Counted from the first letter of the stretch, positions 46,157 through 56,346 are shown. The stretch is 64,000 nucleotides of DNA from an uncultured Bacilli bacterium (GCA_949425635.1 CASPWD010000001.1:310001-374000), one strand, 5' to 3'. The notes: generated by a model not told the origin, from the sequence alone. A program made the numbers and translations.

Positions 46157-46271
46157 CCAAAATCCTCCTCAAAAAATTTCAGCCATATTATAACACTAGT
46201 TTATAAAATGACAAAATTTATTGTTATATTTTCGTTTTGCATTATATAATAAAGATACAATAGGAGATATT

Positions 46272-47366
46272 ATGATGGAACATATAAAGATTAAAAAAGC
46301 ATTAGACTTTTATAGTTTTGCCAATAATTTAAAAGAAGAAAATACTTTTGATAAAAATGAAACAATAGCGAATCATATTTATGGAAGTTTGATTCTAGCA
46401 ATAGCTATAAATTCAGAATTTTCTGTTACGAAAGAATTGGGAAAAGTAATTAGGATGATTGCTCTAAGTTATGTAGAAAAATTAGACACTAAAAAGTTCT
46501 TTGATATGGTTATGAATCTAGAAGAAGGACCAAAATATTACAGTGAAGTTTATGAGAAAAAACAAAATTATACAAAAGAAGCACAATTAGCACTAAAATG
46601 TCAAAATTTAGATACAAAGTTAACTGCTATATTATCAGAGAATCCAAATATAAGCTTAGAGCAATTCTATAATTTAGTTGTAAGTACTGGTATTCTAAAG
46701 CCCACAAACAATTGGGAAGTAGGAAGATATCAAGAAGTTTTAAGATTCTACCAACATAACCATTCATTAAAACATAAAAATCGTAGTGGATGGGATAAAA
46801 CGCATTGGAACGTTAAATCGACTCGTATTGAAAAAATAGCAGAACATGTTTATGGTACGATAATTCTTTCTTTAGTTCTTAATTCAGAATTCGACTTTAA
46901 AGTAGATATAGACGAAGTGCTAGAAACTCTTGTTGTTCATGAAATAGGTGAGATTCTAATAGGAGATATAACTCCATTTGATAATATAACACCTGAACAA
47001 AAAGCTCAAATTGAACACCAAGCTATGTCTAAAGTTTTAGGAAACTTATCAATCAGGGAAAAATTACTAAAACAATTAGTAGCATTTGATAACAAAAGTA
47101 ATAAAAATGCCCAATTCGCTTTATGGTGTGACAAACTAGAAGCTGATCTTCAATCAAAGATTTATCAAGAGAAAAATTTGCATCACTCATTAGACGACAA
47201 TTCAGATAATATTGTTCTAAAATCATCTCGTGTCCAAGAAATGATTAATAATGGGGCACAGACAGCTTTTGATATATGGTATGAATGGGATAAAGATAAA
47301 TTTGCTGAAAGCCCAATTTTAATAAAAACTTTAAGATACGTAAAAGAAAATAAAATAACTTATTAA
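46272..47366 (+). CDS. Duplicated HD-domain protein, only the C-terminal half with metal ligands
   Basis: The 364-residue protein consists of two related halves of the YfbR/HD_3 nucleotidase type. The C-terminal half (about 150-345) has EHVYG (His192), VVHEIGEILIGD (His223, Glu224) and WCDKLEADLQ (Asp287), so it could bind a metal and cleave phosphate from nucleotides, with HE in place of the usual HD. The N-terminal half keeps NHIYG (His35) but has LSYVEKL where His-Asp should be and CQNLD where the last Asp should be, so it is probably inactive. TAGGAGATAT precedes ATG 46272; the open frame to 46221 lacks a binding site. It is a paralogue of 56444-57088. Confidence 0.82.
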   Translation: MMEHIKIKKALDFYSFANNLKEENTFDKNETIANHIYGSLILAIAINSEFSVTKELGKVIRMIALSYVEKLDTKKFFDMVMNLEEGPKYYSEVYEKKQNYTKEAQLALKCQNLDTKLTAILSENPNISLEQFYNLVVSTGILKPTNNWEVGRYQEVLRFYQHNHSLKHKNRSGWDKTHWNVKSTRIEKIAEHVYGTIILSLVLNSEFDFKVDIDEVLETLVVHEIGEILIGDITPFDNITPEQKAQIEHQAMSKVLGNLSIREKLLKQLVAFDNKSNKNAQFALWCDKLEADLQSKIYQEKNLHHSLDDNSDNIVLKSSRVQEMINNGAQTAFDIWYEWDKDKFAESPILIKTLRYVKENKITY

Positions 47367-47493
47367 AATTTTAACTAAAAATCAGATAATTAAATCTGAA
47401 TTTATCTTATATTATTTTAAAATATGGTAAAATAGATTAAATCTAATGTTAATAACCATTATCTTATCAACATTCAAATACAGGAGGTATCTA

Positions 47494-48048
47494 ATGCAAG
47501 AAGAATATTTTGATATTTTAGATTCTAATGGTAAAAAGACAGGACTTACTAAAGCAAGAAGTCTCGTTCATAAAGATGGAGATTGGCATGCTGCCATTCA
47601 TATATGGATTATAAACCAAAAAGGGGAGATACTTCTTCAAAGAAGAGCCTCAAACAAAGATAGTGACCCTAATATGCTAGACATATCTTGTGCAGGACAT
47701 TTAACTGCAGGAGATGATTCTATCATCGGAGCTCTTAGAGAATTAAAAGAAGAACTTAATATTGAAATCAATCCAACGAACTTAAAATATATAACTACTC
47801 TAAAAAGAAGCCCTAAACACGATAATGGCTTTGTAGATAACGAATTTGATGATTTATATATACTAAAAATAGACAAATCTATAGATGATTTAACTTATCA
47901 AAAAGAAGAAATATCTGAAATATTTTATGTATCATACGAATCATTTAAAAAAATGGTCGAAACACGTCAGGAAGATTTAGTTTATTATCCTGATGAATAC
48001 CCAATTCTTTTTGAATATTTAGATAATGAATTGAGAAATGATATTTAA
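47494..48048 (+). CDS. Nudix hydrolase, isopentenyl-diphosphate isomerase-like subgroup
   Basis: The 184-residue protein has a Nudix box at 68-90 (GHLTAGDDS...RELKEELNI), with the catalytic RELxEE intact; the first box Glu is replaced by Asp. The N-terminal EEYFDILDSNGKKTGLTKARSLVHKDGDWHAAIHIW pattern, given here in parts, resembles the YfcD/IDI-like subgroup that hydrolyses nucleoside or prenyl diphosphates. The exact substrate is unknown. AGGAGGT at 47482-47488 fixes the start at 47494 rather than the longer frame from 47446. A lipoprotein gene follows after 20 bases. Confidence 0.85.
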   Translation: MQEEYFDILDSNGKKTGLTKARSLVHKDGDWHAAIHIWIINQKGEILLQRRASNKDSDPNMLDISCAGHLTAGDDSIIGALRELKEELNIEINPTNLKYITTLKRSPKHDNGFVDNEFDDLYILKIDKSIDDLTYQKEEISEIFYVSYESFKKMVETRQEDLVYYPDEYPILFEYLDNELRNDI

Positions 48049-48068
48049 TAAAAGAAAGAAGCATCAAT

Positions 48069-48692
48069 ATGAAGAAAAATTTCTATAAATTAATTATGTT
48101 GTTAATAACTTGCTTTTTATTAACAGGTTGTGGAGAAACAAAAGATGACTATAATAATGCCGAAAATCCTGAGAATTATGTAAGAAATAATTTTAAAAAT
48201 TTTTATAATAAAGACATAACTTTAAAAGAGAGCAAAGAAGAAACCGATTCGCATAATAATAAAATAAAATTAATGGAATTCGTTTTATCTGAAGAAGATA
48301 CACTAAGCTTTAATGCTTGCTCATACTGGGAAAAAAGTTCAGCTATTCCAACACGTCATTATACGTCTGTAAATAATTATGAATCTAAATATAGTACGAA
48401 GCTATTAACAGAATATCTAACAGAAGAATATGGAATTTTATCAAAAGAAACGAAACAAATTGAATATAATGAAATTTGTAGATTGGATCGCGATATCTTA
48501 ACTCTTGAATTAACAGATATTGATAATCTTCAACGATTAGCAGAAAGATTAGTTTACATCGCAGATTTAAAAGAAACCTATGCTTTGCATTTTAAAGTTA
48601 AATACTTAGATAAAAAAGTTAATATTGATATAAATAATGAGTCAAGTGAAGAAACATATTTAAAGGAATTATCTAAACTAATTGAAGAATAA
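48069..48692 (+). CDS. Lipoprotein of unknown function
   Basis: The 207-residue protein starts with a signal peptide and the lipobox LLTGC (Cys21), so it should be lipid-anchored on the outer face of the membrane. The mature part is acidic and mixed alpha/beta, with no motif I recognise. It begins 20 bases after the Nudix gene and is probably cotranscribed. The downstream hairpin is shared with the convergent lipoprotein gene at 48731-49177. Confidence 0.8.
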   Translation: MKKNFYKLIMLLITCFLLTGCGETKDDYNNAENPENYVRNNFKNFYNKDITLKESKEETDSHNNKIKLMEFVLSEEDTLSFNACSYWEKSSAIPTRHYTSVNNYESKYSTKLLTEYLTEEYGILSKETKQIEYNEICRLDRDILTLELTDIDNLQRLAERLVYIADLKETYALHFKVKYLDKKVNIDINNESSEETYLKELSKLIEE

Positions 48693-48693
48693 T

Positions 48694-48721
48694 AAAAGCC
48701 ATAACAATTGTTATGACTTTT
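48694..48721. terminator. Bidirectional terminator between two convergent lipoprotein genes
   Basis: Segments 48694-48705 and 48710-48721 pair with one mismatch around AATT, with A/T runs on both sides. Confidence 0.75.
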
Positions 48722-48730
48722 TAATTTAAA

Positions 48731-49177
48731 TTATTTTGCTAATGTGATTGTTAATCTTTCAAAAACATCTTTTGCGGATTCTTCAGAAACACTATTACCA
48801 ATTAGTAAACCAGTTTTAGAATCTTTAATTTTTATTAAATAATTATACTCTTTATCATTATATGAATAGAAAATGTAAGAAATTTCTCCTTTATCTCCTG
48901 AATCAATAATTTTAGCATTACTATCAGTATCAATAGCATTTTTATATTGATTATATCCATCATTTGTTATAAAAGTTCCTTCACTTAATGTTTTATCATC
49001 TAAAGATATCTTAAAAGGTAATTCTGAAGTCATCTTATGTCCATCAGTAGTATTCAATTCGATTTTTACATTATCACCAGTATCTACATTAAAAGTATAT
49101 GAAAGATTTGTTGTACATCCTGTTAAAACAAGGATAGAGAATACCATTAAACTAATACTTAATAAAACTTTTTTCAT
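48731..49177 (-). CDS. Small lipoprotein of unknown function
   Basis: The 148-residue protein has a signal peptide and lipobox LVLTGC (Cys21). The mature part is predicted beta-rich (NLSYTFNVDTGDNVKIELNT, YIFYSYNDKEYNYLIKI) and resembles small surface or substrate-binding accessory lipoproteins in general, without a recognised family. AGGAGGTG precedes the start, and an extended -10 TGCTATAAT lies on the minus strand at 49233-49225. It forms a single-gene unit. Confidence 0.78.
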   Translation of the reverse strand: MKKVLLSISLMVFSILVLTGCTTNLSYTFNVDTGDNVKIELNTTDGHKMTSELPFKISLDDKTLSEGTFITNDGYNQYKNAIDTDSNAKIIDSGDKGEISYIFYSYNDKEYNYLIKIKDSKTGLLIGNSVSEESAKDVFERLTITLAK

Positions 49178-49224
49178 ATATTACACCTCCTTACCATAAA
49201 CATATAACCCATATGTTACAAATA

Positions 49225-49233
49225 ATTATAGCA
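49225..49233 (-). promoter_or_regulatory. Extended -10 promoter of the small lipoprotein gene
   Basis: Read on the minus strand the sequence is TGCTATAAT, about 50 bases before the start codon. Confidence 0.55.
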
Positions 49234-49256
49234 TAAATTAATCAATCATAATGAAG

Positions 49257-49280
49257 AAAATCATAAAATATTCTGATTTT
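49257..49280 (-). terminator. Possible terminator of purA
   Basis: AAAATCA (49257-49263) and TGATTTT (49274-49280) pair; the T run on the minus strand (TTTTCTTCAT) is short. Confidence 0.45.
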
Positions 49281-49281
49281 A

Positions 49282-50550
<1,269 letters not shown>

Positions 50551-50564
50551 TTACCTCCACATTT

Positions 50565-50573
50565 ATAATAGCA
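50565..50573 (-). promoter_or_regulatory. Extended -10 promoter of purA
   Basis: On the minus strand TGCTATTAT lies 18 bases before the purA start. No purine riboswitch is visible in the short leader. Confidence 0.5.
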
Positions 50574-50718
50574 TAAGATATTTTAAATAATTACATCAAA
50601 GTCTTTAAAACAAGCAAATTATACACAAATGGTGTAAAATACTATAACTACATATAGTTTTATTTACATTTTGTTTAACTACAAATTTTATATCCACTTT
50701 ACATGAACATTTTAAAAT

Positions 50719-50742
50719 AAAAAAAGTAACCTAAGTTACTTT
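50719..50742 (-). terminator. Terminator of the transglutaminase-like gene
   Basis: AAAGTAAC (50723-50730), CTAA loop and GTTACTTT (50735-50742) form a hairpin followed on the minus strand by TTTTTTT. It includes the stop codon. Confidence 0.85.
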
Positions 50743-51764
50743 CCTGGAATAATAGGTATATACCTTTTTATCATTGAGTGTTCTGTTCTAGCAACATTTT
50801 CAATTTCCTTATAATAAGAAAGATTATCTAAATAGAACATTTCAAATAAATCTATACTTTTTTCCATAAGATGCAATAAGTCTTTATATATTTCTTTATA
50901 TTCTAGAAAAGAAACTTCTCTTGTAGCATCAGTTCTCTTCATAAATAAATTCCCATTGCTTTGACCAAGCAAAACAGGAATTGTCCCACTAACATAAGAC
51001 TTTGTCATATAACAACCAGTCGAACCAGCAATATTTAATCTACCCATTTTTCCTTCATATAATAAATAATCATTAGTTGGATCAAATCCCATATTAATTC
51101 CATTACTAAATATTTCTGTAATCATATGATTTCCAATAGGAACATAATCGATAGCTTTTTCCATGACTTTAGATAAAAAATTGTCTTTATCTTCATGTTC
51201 CAATTCTATAGGACATAATCTTTCTCTTTCGCCTTGCATATTTTTGTTTCTTACTTTTACTGAAATAGAATTTGCACTCATTCCTAAATTTCTACAAATA
51301 TCAGTAAACATCGATGCAATAGAACGACATACACCTGTGCCCAATACAACGTCAACACCACCAAGTCTAGCAAAGTCTTTCATCTCAAATTTATATACGA
51401 ATTTATGATTTACAGAAAAATATCCTAATCTATATAAATATACATATAATGCAAAAGCTTTTATAGGATCATCATCTACTCCAAATTCTCTAAATAAATT
51501 ACCAGTATTATCTATAATCTCATTATATAAACACTTAATTTCTTTATGTTCTTTAGTTATATTTTCTAACCAGCCAGCACTAAATAAAGAAATATTACCT
51601 AAAGTTCCTAAAAATGCATGTATATCTTCTATAGTTAAACCATTATTTTCTAAAAAAGTAGTAAATCCAATCATGTCATATGCATTAGTAGAACTTAAAA
51701 TAGATGTCCCAAATGATGCTAATAAAATCGCCAATCTTATATTTTCTTGTTGTTTTAACGTCAT
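50736..51764 (-). CDS. Transglutaminase-like cysteine-protease-fold protein
   Basis: The 342-residue protein has no signal peptide, so it is probably cytoplasmic. It shows the order and spacing of a transglutaminase-like Cys-His-Asp triad: GTGVCRSIASMF (Cys146), GNHMITEI (His213) and GFDPTND (Asp228). The first 100 residues are helical. Family members cleave or cross-link peptides; the target here is unknown. The ATG at 51764 follows GGAGGAACC; the longer frame from 51827 includes that site. It shares the CR-x-[IV]-[AS] motif with the frameshifted gene at 54821-55383 and sits near two more such proteins at 59438 and 60410. Confidence 0.75.
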   Translation of the reverse strand: MTLKQQENIRLAILLASFGTSILSSTNAYDMIGFTTFLENNGLTIEDIHAFLGTLGNISLFSAGWLENITKEHKEIKCLYNEIIDNTGNLFREFGVDDDPIKAFALYVYLYRLGYFSVNHKFVYKFEMKDFARLGGVDVVLGTGVCRSIASMFTDICRNLGMSANSISVKVRNKNMQGERERLCPIELEHEDKDNFLSKVMEKAIDYVPIGNHMITEIFSNGINMGFDPTNDYLLYEGKMGRLNIAGSTGCYMTKSYVSGTIPVLLGQSNGNLFMKRTDATREVSFLEYKEIYKDLLHLMEKSIDLFEMFYLDNLSYYKEIENVARTEHSMIKRYIPIIPGK

Positions 51765-51920
51765 AAATTTCGGTTCCTCCTTCGTTTTATCAACACAATT
51801 TATCAGTAAAGTAAAATTTAATAACAATTAAGCCGAAATACTCGCATATTATAAGGTAACAAACTATAAAAGTCAAAAATGAATTTTATTTTTAGTTTAA
51901 AAGATGTATAATGTATTTAA

Positions 51921-51995
51921 GCCAACTTAGCACAGTGGTAGTGCAACGCCCTCGTAACGCGTAGGTCGCAGGTTCAAATCCCGCAGTTGGCACCA
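51921..51995 (+). tRNA. tRNA-Thr, anticodon CGT
   Basis: The acceptor GCCAACT pairs fully with AGTTGGC, the discriminator is A and CCA is encoded. The D-stem is GCAC/GTGC, the anticodon loop CTCGTAA gives CGT (codon ACG), and the T-loop is TTCAAAT. Two stem pairs are irregular: C-C at the base of the anticodon loop (31-39) and A-C in the T-stem (51-63). A TATAAT at 51907-51912 may be its -10 element. A terminator follows. Confidence 0.9.
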
Positions 51996-52035
51996 TGAAG
52001 AAATTATGCGAACCTCAAAAAGTCCGCTTCAACGG

Positions 52036-52072
52036 TACTCTACTTCAATACAGCGAAGTAGGGTATTTTTTA
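52036..52072 (+). terminator. Terminator downstream of tRNA-Thr
   Basis: TACTCTACTTC (52036-52046) pairs with GAAGTAGGGTA (52055-52065) with one G-U pair, followed by TTTTTT. Confidence 0.83.
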
Positions 52073-52123
52073 CTTCGTATGAAGTCTCAGATTAATATTC
52101 AGAACTTTTATTATTAAATGATT

Positions 52124-52132
52124 TGTTATAAT
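52124..52132 (+). promoter_or_regulatory. Extended -10 promoter of the HD gene at 52154
   Basis: TGTTATAAT lies 21 bases before the ATG. Confidence 0.5.
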
Positions 52133-52153
52133 TTTTTTTAGGAGAGAAGTTAT

Positions 52154-52822
52154 ATGAGATTATATGAAAAAATTTTAAAAAATAAAAATTATTTGGTTAC
52201 CATTGAAAAAATTGAAAATACTAAATTTATTACTGATGGAAAATGGGATTGGGAGCATGGATTAGGCCACTATCAAAGAGTTGCAAATTATGTGAAAAAG
52301 ATTTTAACTCAACTAGGTGCTGATGATAGAATAATAGAAATTGGAATGATTGCAGCTTTACTTCACGATATAGGGTTATCAAAGGGAGATAAAATTGACC
52401 ATGCTTTAGAAAGCAGTAGAATTTTTAAAAAATATATAGATGAAACAGATTTCACTGAAACGGAATTAAATATACTAGAACAAGCAATTAAAGATCACTC
52501 TAAAGGAAATAATATACAATCTTTAGTTGGTTTAGCATTAGTATTAGGTGATAAATTAGATGTAACATTTCATAGAACAATAAATTCTAGTATTCAAGAT
52601 AAAATGAACAAAGAAATACAGAAAATTAATAATATTGATATTGAAATAAATGACCAAGAGCTAATTGTAAGATACTTTACAACAGATGATTTTGATAAAT
52701 ATATTCTTAAAAATTGGAATAAGGTGATATTAATTCCTCTGAAAGTAGCAAAATACTTGAATAAAAAATACAAATTTATGATAAATAATCAAGTAATTGA
52801 TTATGAAGAATTTATAGATTAA
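52154..52822 (+). CDS. HD-domain phosphohydrolase
   Basis: The 222-residue protein has the complete HD pattern: GLGHYQRV (His39), LLHDIG (His71, Asp72) and LGDKLD (Asp133), so it should bind a metal and hydrolyse a phosphate ester, for example of a nucleotide. The substrate is not known. It belongs to the general HD family and not to the YfbR-like group seen at 46272 and 56444. AGGAGAGAAG precedes the start. It is followed by a possible terminator at 52907. Confidence 0.82.
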   Translation: MRLYEKILKNKNYLVTIEKIENTKFITDGKWDWEHGLGHYQRVANYVKKILTQLGADDRIIEIGMIAALLHDIGLSKGDKIDHALESSRIFKKYIDETDFTETELNILEQAIKDHSKGNNIQSLVGLALVLGDKLDVTFHRTINSSIQDKMNKEIQKINNIDIEINDQELIVRYFTTDDFDKYILKNWNKVILIPLKVAKYLNKKYKFMINNQVIDYEEFID

Positions 52823-53139
52823 AAATTAGTTATAAAGTTGGAATAAAATTGTAAAAAAAATATTCGCTGTTTCAGAATGTTGTAACTATTCGAATTTGAT
52901 ATAAATATCAGCCCAAACCTAGGTTGATTTTTTCGTTTTAAGGAAAGCCATCCATTAGGAAAGAATAGTATTTATGAATACCATTATTAAACAATACCTT
53001 TTGCGGAATCTTTAAGCTAAGAAAAAGAATATACCTATTTGTCAATACAATGTAATACCTTCCTTAAGAAAGAGTTTTATTATTTCTTAATCTATATTTT
53101 TATGCTAAGATAAAAATATAGAATATAGGAGTGTATAAG
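52823..53139 (+). other. Non-coding stretch before the secreted protein gene
   Basis: This 317-base stretch contains a terminator-like hairpin (52907-52933) and, at its end, the ribosome binding site AGGAGTG of the next gene. No credible open frame or RNA fold other than the hairpin was seen. Short related words such as AATACC recur at about 52978, 52994 and 53055 without clear meaning. Confidence 0.5.
52907..52933 (+). terminator. Terminator after the HD gene
   Basis: ATCAGCC (52907-52913) pairs with GGTTGAT (52922-52928) with one G-U around an eight-base loop, followed by TTTTTT. Confidence 0.65.
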
Positions 53140-54552
53140 ATGAAAAAAAGAATTTTATTTATTTTGACCATCATATTTTGTTTTATAGGCATAGTTAATG
53201 CTGAAGATAAAACATGGATTGAATATGACTGGTCATTAAAACAAGGCCCATCATCAAACTGGCTTTACTATGACTACACAATTGAAGATACAGATGGCTA
53301 CATTACAACATCTGTAAATGAAAATGTTAGGGGTGTCCTACGTAAAGTAAGTAAAGATGGTAAGGAAATTATCTGGGAACAAGCAGAAGATTCAGCAGTG
53401 TTCTTAAATATAGGACAAGATGATAACTATTATTATACTGCTGTTTATGTTACAGCATATGAATTTGCAGGAGAATTTTATTTATGTCGTCACAGCAAAG
53501 AAACAGGAGAAATGGAGGACTGCTTATTCTTAGACGATAGCGATAAAGAAATATATTACGCAGAAATCTATACCCATGAAGATAAGATTTATGTAACAGG
53601 TATGGGTAAAATAGCAGAAGGAGAATATGGTGCATCAAGATTCTACACAATAGATTCAAAAGCTGATACATTTGAGTTAGAAAATGCTCAAGATTATAGT
53701 GAGGTACCAACAAACAAATTAGAAGAACTAACATATTATAGAGATCAAGCAATCGCTGATAAATGGTATGAACTTTATCCAGATAAAACAGAAAAAATAA
53801 CTATAAGTAATCAATTTATAAGTGGTAACGCTTATTACATAGTTGGAGATGCTACAAAAGATGGTCAAACTAGAGGATTCTTAATGAAGGCTGATCTAGA
53901 TAAAAATATCTTATGGGTAAAGAAAAGCGAAGTAGGATATCATTACTTTGATGCATCAAGCCCTAGTACTTCATATGTTGCTGTAGTTGCATACAAAGAT
54001 GAAGCCCAAATAGGAGCTCAAAGAAATCCTGAAAATGTAGAATCGTATATATATGTATACGATTCAGAAGGAAATGTAGTAGAAACTCATGATATAGCAA
54101 AAGAAATTGGCGTAAAAAGAGCCGATATAACAAGTTTAACTTATTGTGGTGATGCCATATTAGTTCAAGCATATGCTTATGATGATAATGATCAATTCTC
54201 ATCATACTTAGTTAGATACCTACCAAATTATGCTATATATAAAAAGATTACAGGTCAAGGAACAGTGGATGTTATAGAAAAATCACACTCAGGTGAATCT
54301 GTAACATATACAATAACAGCAGAAAAAGGATACGTACTAGAAAAAGTTACAATAACAGATGTATACGGTAATGTAATAGAAACAACAAAAAATGTATTTA
54401 CAATGCCATCAGCAGATGTAATAATTGAAGTTACATTCCTACCAGAGAATCCAAATACAGCAGAAATTCCATTACTTATGATATCTATTTCCTTAATAGC
54501 AGGAACAATTTTATTAATGATATTATCTAAAAAGATGTTATGGTTAAGATAA
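53140..54552 (+). CDS. Secreted cell-surface protein with a C-terminal sorting-like signal
   Basis: The 470-residue protein has a signal peptide (1-21, ending VNAED), a long beta-rich region reminiscent of propeller-like surface proteins (repeated GxxxVxxxxKDGxxI strands), a repeat domain of the Listeria/Bacteroidetes B-repeat style near 380-435 (GQGTVDVIE, ITAEKGYVLEKVTI), and a C-terminal ENPNTAEIP followed by a 20-residue membrane segment and KKMLWLR. This end resembles a sortase signal of NPxT type, so wall attachment is likely. The start at ATG 53140 is chosen over the in-frame GTG at 53131, which lies in the ribosome binding site. No sortase gene is in the window. Confidence 0.75.
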   Translation: MKKRILFILTIIFCFIGIVNAEDKTWIEYDWSLKQGPSSNWLYYDYTIEDTDGYITTSVNENVRGVLRKVSKDGKEIIWEQAEDSAVFLNIGQDDNYYYTAVYVTAYEFAGEFYLCRHSKETGEMEDCLFLDDSDKEIYYAEIYTHEDKIYVTGMGKIAEGEYGASRFYTIDSKADTFELENAQDYSEVPTNKLEELTYYRDQAIADKWYELYPDKTEKITISNQFISGNAYYIVGDATKDGQTRGFLMKADLDKNILWVKKSEVGYHYFDASSPSTSYVAVVAYKDEAQIGAQRNPENVESYIYVYDSEGNVVETHDIAKEIGVKRADITSLTYCGDAILVQAYAYDDNDQFSSYLVRYLPNYAIYKKITGQGTVDVIEKSHSGESVTYTITAEKGYVLEKVTITDVYGNVIETTKNVFTMPSADVIIEVTFLPENPNTAEIPLLMISISLIAGTILLMILSKKMLWLR

Positions 54553-54563
54553 GAATGAAAATA

Positions 54564-54596
54564 AAAAAATAGCGAAATATTCGCTATTTTTTTATA
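54564..54596 (+). terminator. Terminator of the surface protein gene
   Basis: AATAGCGAA (54568-54576) pairs with TTCGCTATT (54580-54588), extended by A-T pairs and ending in a T run. Confidence 0.88.
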
Positions 54597-54820
54597 ATTG
54601 TATTCATCGTTGTAAACATACGATATTTTGTGTTTTCATTAAGAGGATGTTACTAACTTAATATAGGACTGATTGTCAAAGTTCAAAGGCATTATTTAAT
54701 AATTACTCCCTGTATATGGAGGTTTTATATAACTATAATCGATTTACATAACGTTCCCCTAACTTTTATGTTACTATAATTTATAATTTATTATTCACAT
54801 CTGATAAGGAAGGTGATTAT

Positions 54821-55383
54821 ATGTTAGATCTAACTAAACAAGACAAAAGTTTTATAGATACTAAATATAAGTTATTTTTACAAAATATAAAACAATTCTT
54901 AGAACAATTTGAAACTAGCGAAACTTTAGACTATCCAAAAATAATAATAAATATGCTCCATCAAGGTCTCTTTAGTATTGATAATTCTATTATTTTTAGT
55001 AGTACATATAATTACATATCGTTACCATCCCTTATTAGTAGTGGAGCTCAAGTTACTTGTGGAGTATGCTGTTGTCGTCATGTTTCTGCACTATTACAAG
55101 ACATCTTTTGTATTCTAGGTTTTATCTGTATGTAAAAATTAATGATGAAAATGCTTGGCAAGTTGTAGCCCCGAATAAAGCCAATCATGTAGTAGTGTTA
55201 TTAACTTTAAATAATCATGAATATATTATCGACCCAAGAAATAGATTAATCCTTCTAAAAGATCCAAACGGAAGTTTAACTAACATTTCCGCTGAACCAT
55301 TATCTCGTCCACTAGACTATGAGGATTCGAATATTACAGAAATCGCCAAAACTTTAAAAAATATTACACATATCGTAATTTAG
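54821..55383 (+). pseudogene. Frameshifted transglutaminase-like protein gene
   Basis: Two overlapping frames together make one protein of about 187 residues. The first (54821-55135) gives the N-terminal helices and TCGVCCCRHVSALLQDIF with the catalytic Cys85; it stops soon after. The second frame continues with YLYVKINDENAW, NKANHVVVLL (His) and YIIDPRN (Asp). The frames meet at the four T residues 55120-55123, where a one-base deletion or a -1 slip would join ILGF to YLYVKI. It is a paralogue of 50736-51764. It may be a true pseudogene, a sequencing error or a slippage site; a classic seven-base slippery site is not present. GAAGGTGAT precedes the start. Confidence 0.7.
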
Positions 55384-55428
55384 GAATACAGCATGTTTTT
55401 GATTATGACTAAATAATATTAGGAAAAA

Positions 55429-55457
55429 TTGACAAAATTATTCATTGAAAATATACT
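55429..55457 (+). promoter_or_regulatory. Promoter of the gene at 55485
   Basis: Perfect TTGACA (55429-55434), 17-base spacer, TATACT (55452-55457). Confidence 0.8.
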
Positions 55458-55484
55458 ATATTTAATCAAAAGGGGGAAAATTAA

Positions 55485-56333
55485 ATGAATTTTAATCAAG
55501 AGCAATCAGAAAGAATTTATCAATTTATAATGAGGTATAATAGCGAAGAGGAGTTTAAAAGTAGAGTTCAGATAAGATACGACAACGAAATAGGACAATT
55601 ATCTATTCTAGAAATCTACGCTTTAGAAGAAATATTAAGATATGGTACAAAAGGAATATATCGTAAATTTGTAGTTTCAAAAGGAGCACAAACTGAAGCA
55701 GAAGCAGCTAATTTATATGATGGCTTCGTTAAACTATTAGCTGAAGATGAAAATTTTAAACAATATAAAACTCAACAATTTGAATTAGCCAAAGAAACAT
55801 TATCAGAAATTGAACTTCTTATTTTTTCAATTATAAGTGAACCAGAAAAAGAACGTTTTCAAAAACAAGAAGATAAACAAGAGGAATTAGAATATGATCA
55901 ACTAAATCCTATTTTGTACAAAACTGATCGTCAAATAAGAGCAACATTAGAAAGTTTATTTTTTGGAGAATTGATTCATAAAATGTTAGATTTACCTTCA
56001 ATGAGTGAAATAAAAGGACGTCAACAAGGACCTGGTCTAATCGCCAAAAAAGACAAAGAAGTTATTATCAGAAAAATACAGGAATTACTTTCTCAAGAAG
56101 GATATCCAGCTCAACTTAAACAGATTATAGATAGCAGATATGTGAAAGTAAAAATGGATACATTACTTGGTAAAGGAGAAGCTGCTTTTGATCCATATGT
56201 AAGATTTAATACTAATATAAGTGCAAGCGAAATATTAGGTGAAGAAGAACCAACTTATGATGAAGAAGTATATAATTTCTTTGCAGATGTTATAAAAAAG
56301 GCTAAAGAAAAAAATGGTGGATATAAAAAATAA
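55485..56333 (+). CDS. Helical protein of unknown function, 282 residues
   Basis: I do not recognise this protein. It is charged and almost fully helical, with no signal peptide or membrane segment. A region near 125-140 is rich in Glu, Gln and Lys and may be a linker between two helical parts; the second part has SMSEIKGRQQGPGLIAKKDKEVI, which could be a surface loop. It has one of the best promoters in the window and a strong ribosome binding site (AAAGGGGG), so it is likely well expressed. A perfect terminator follows. Function cannot be assigned. Confidence 0.72.
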   Translation: MNFNQEQSERIYQFIMRYNSEEEFKSRVQIRYDNEIGQLSILEIYALEEILRYGTKGIYRKFVVSKGAQTEAEAANLYDGFVKLLAEDENFKQYKTQQFELAKETLSEIELLIFSIISEPEKERFQKQEDKQEELEYDQLNPILYKTDRQIRATLESLFFGELIHKMLDLPSMSEIKGRQQGPGLIAKKDKEVIIRKIQELLSQEGYPAQLKQIIDSRYVKVKMDTLLGKGEAAFDPYVRFNTNISASEILGEEEPTYDEEVYNFFADVIKKAKEKNGGYKK

Positions 56334-56346
56334 TTCTATGATTACT

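Noticed and set aside
53450-54205. Minus-strand frames rich in Leu and His over the surface protein gene
   Set aside because: Composition is that of antisense translation of the plus-strand gene, which has a signal peptide and ribosome binding site.
55057-55383. Second frame of the transglutaminase-like gene as an independent small gene
   Set aside because: It has no ribosome binding site, its start lies inside the first frame and it supplies the missing His and Asp of that gene.
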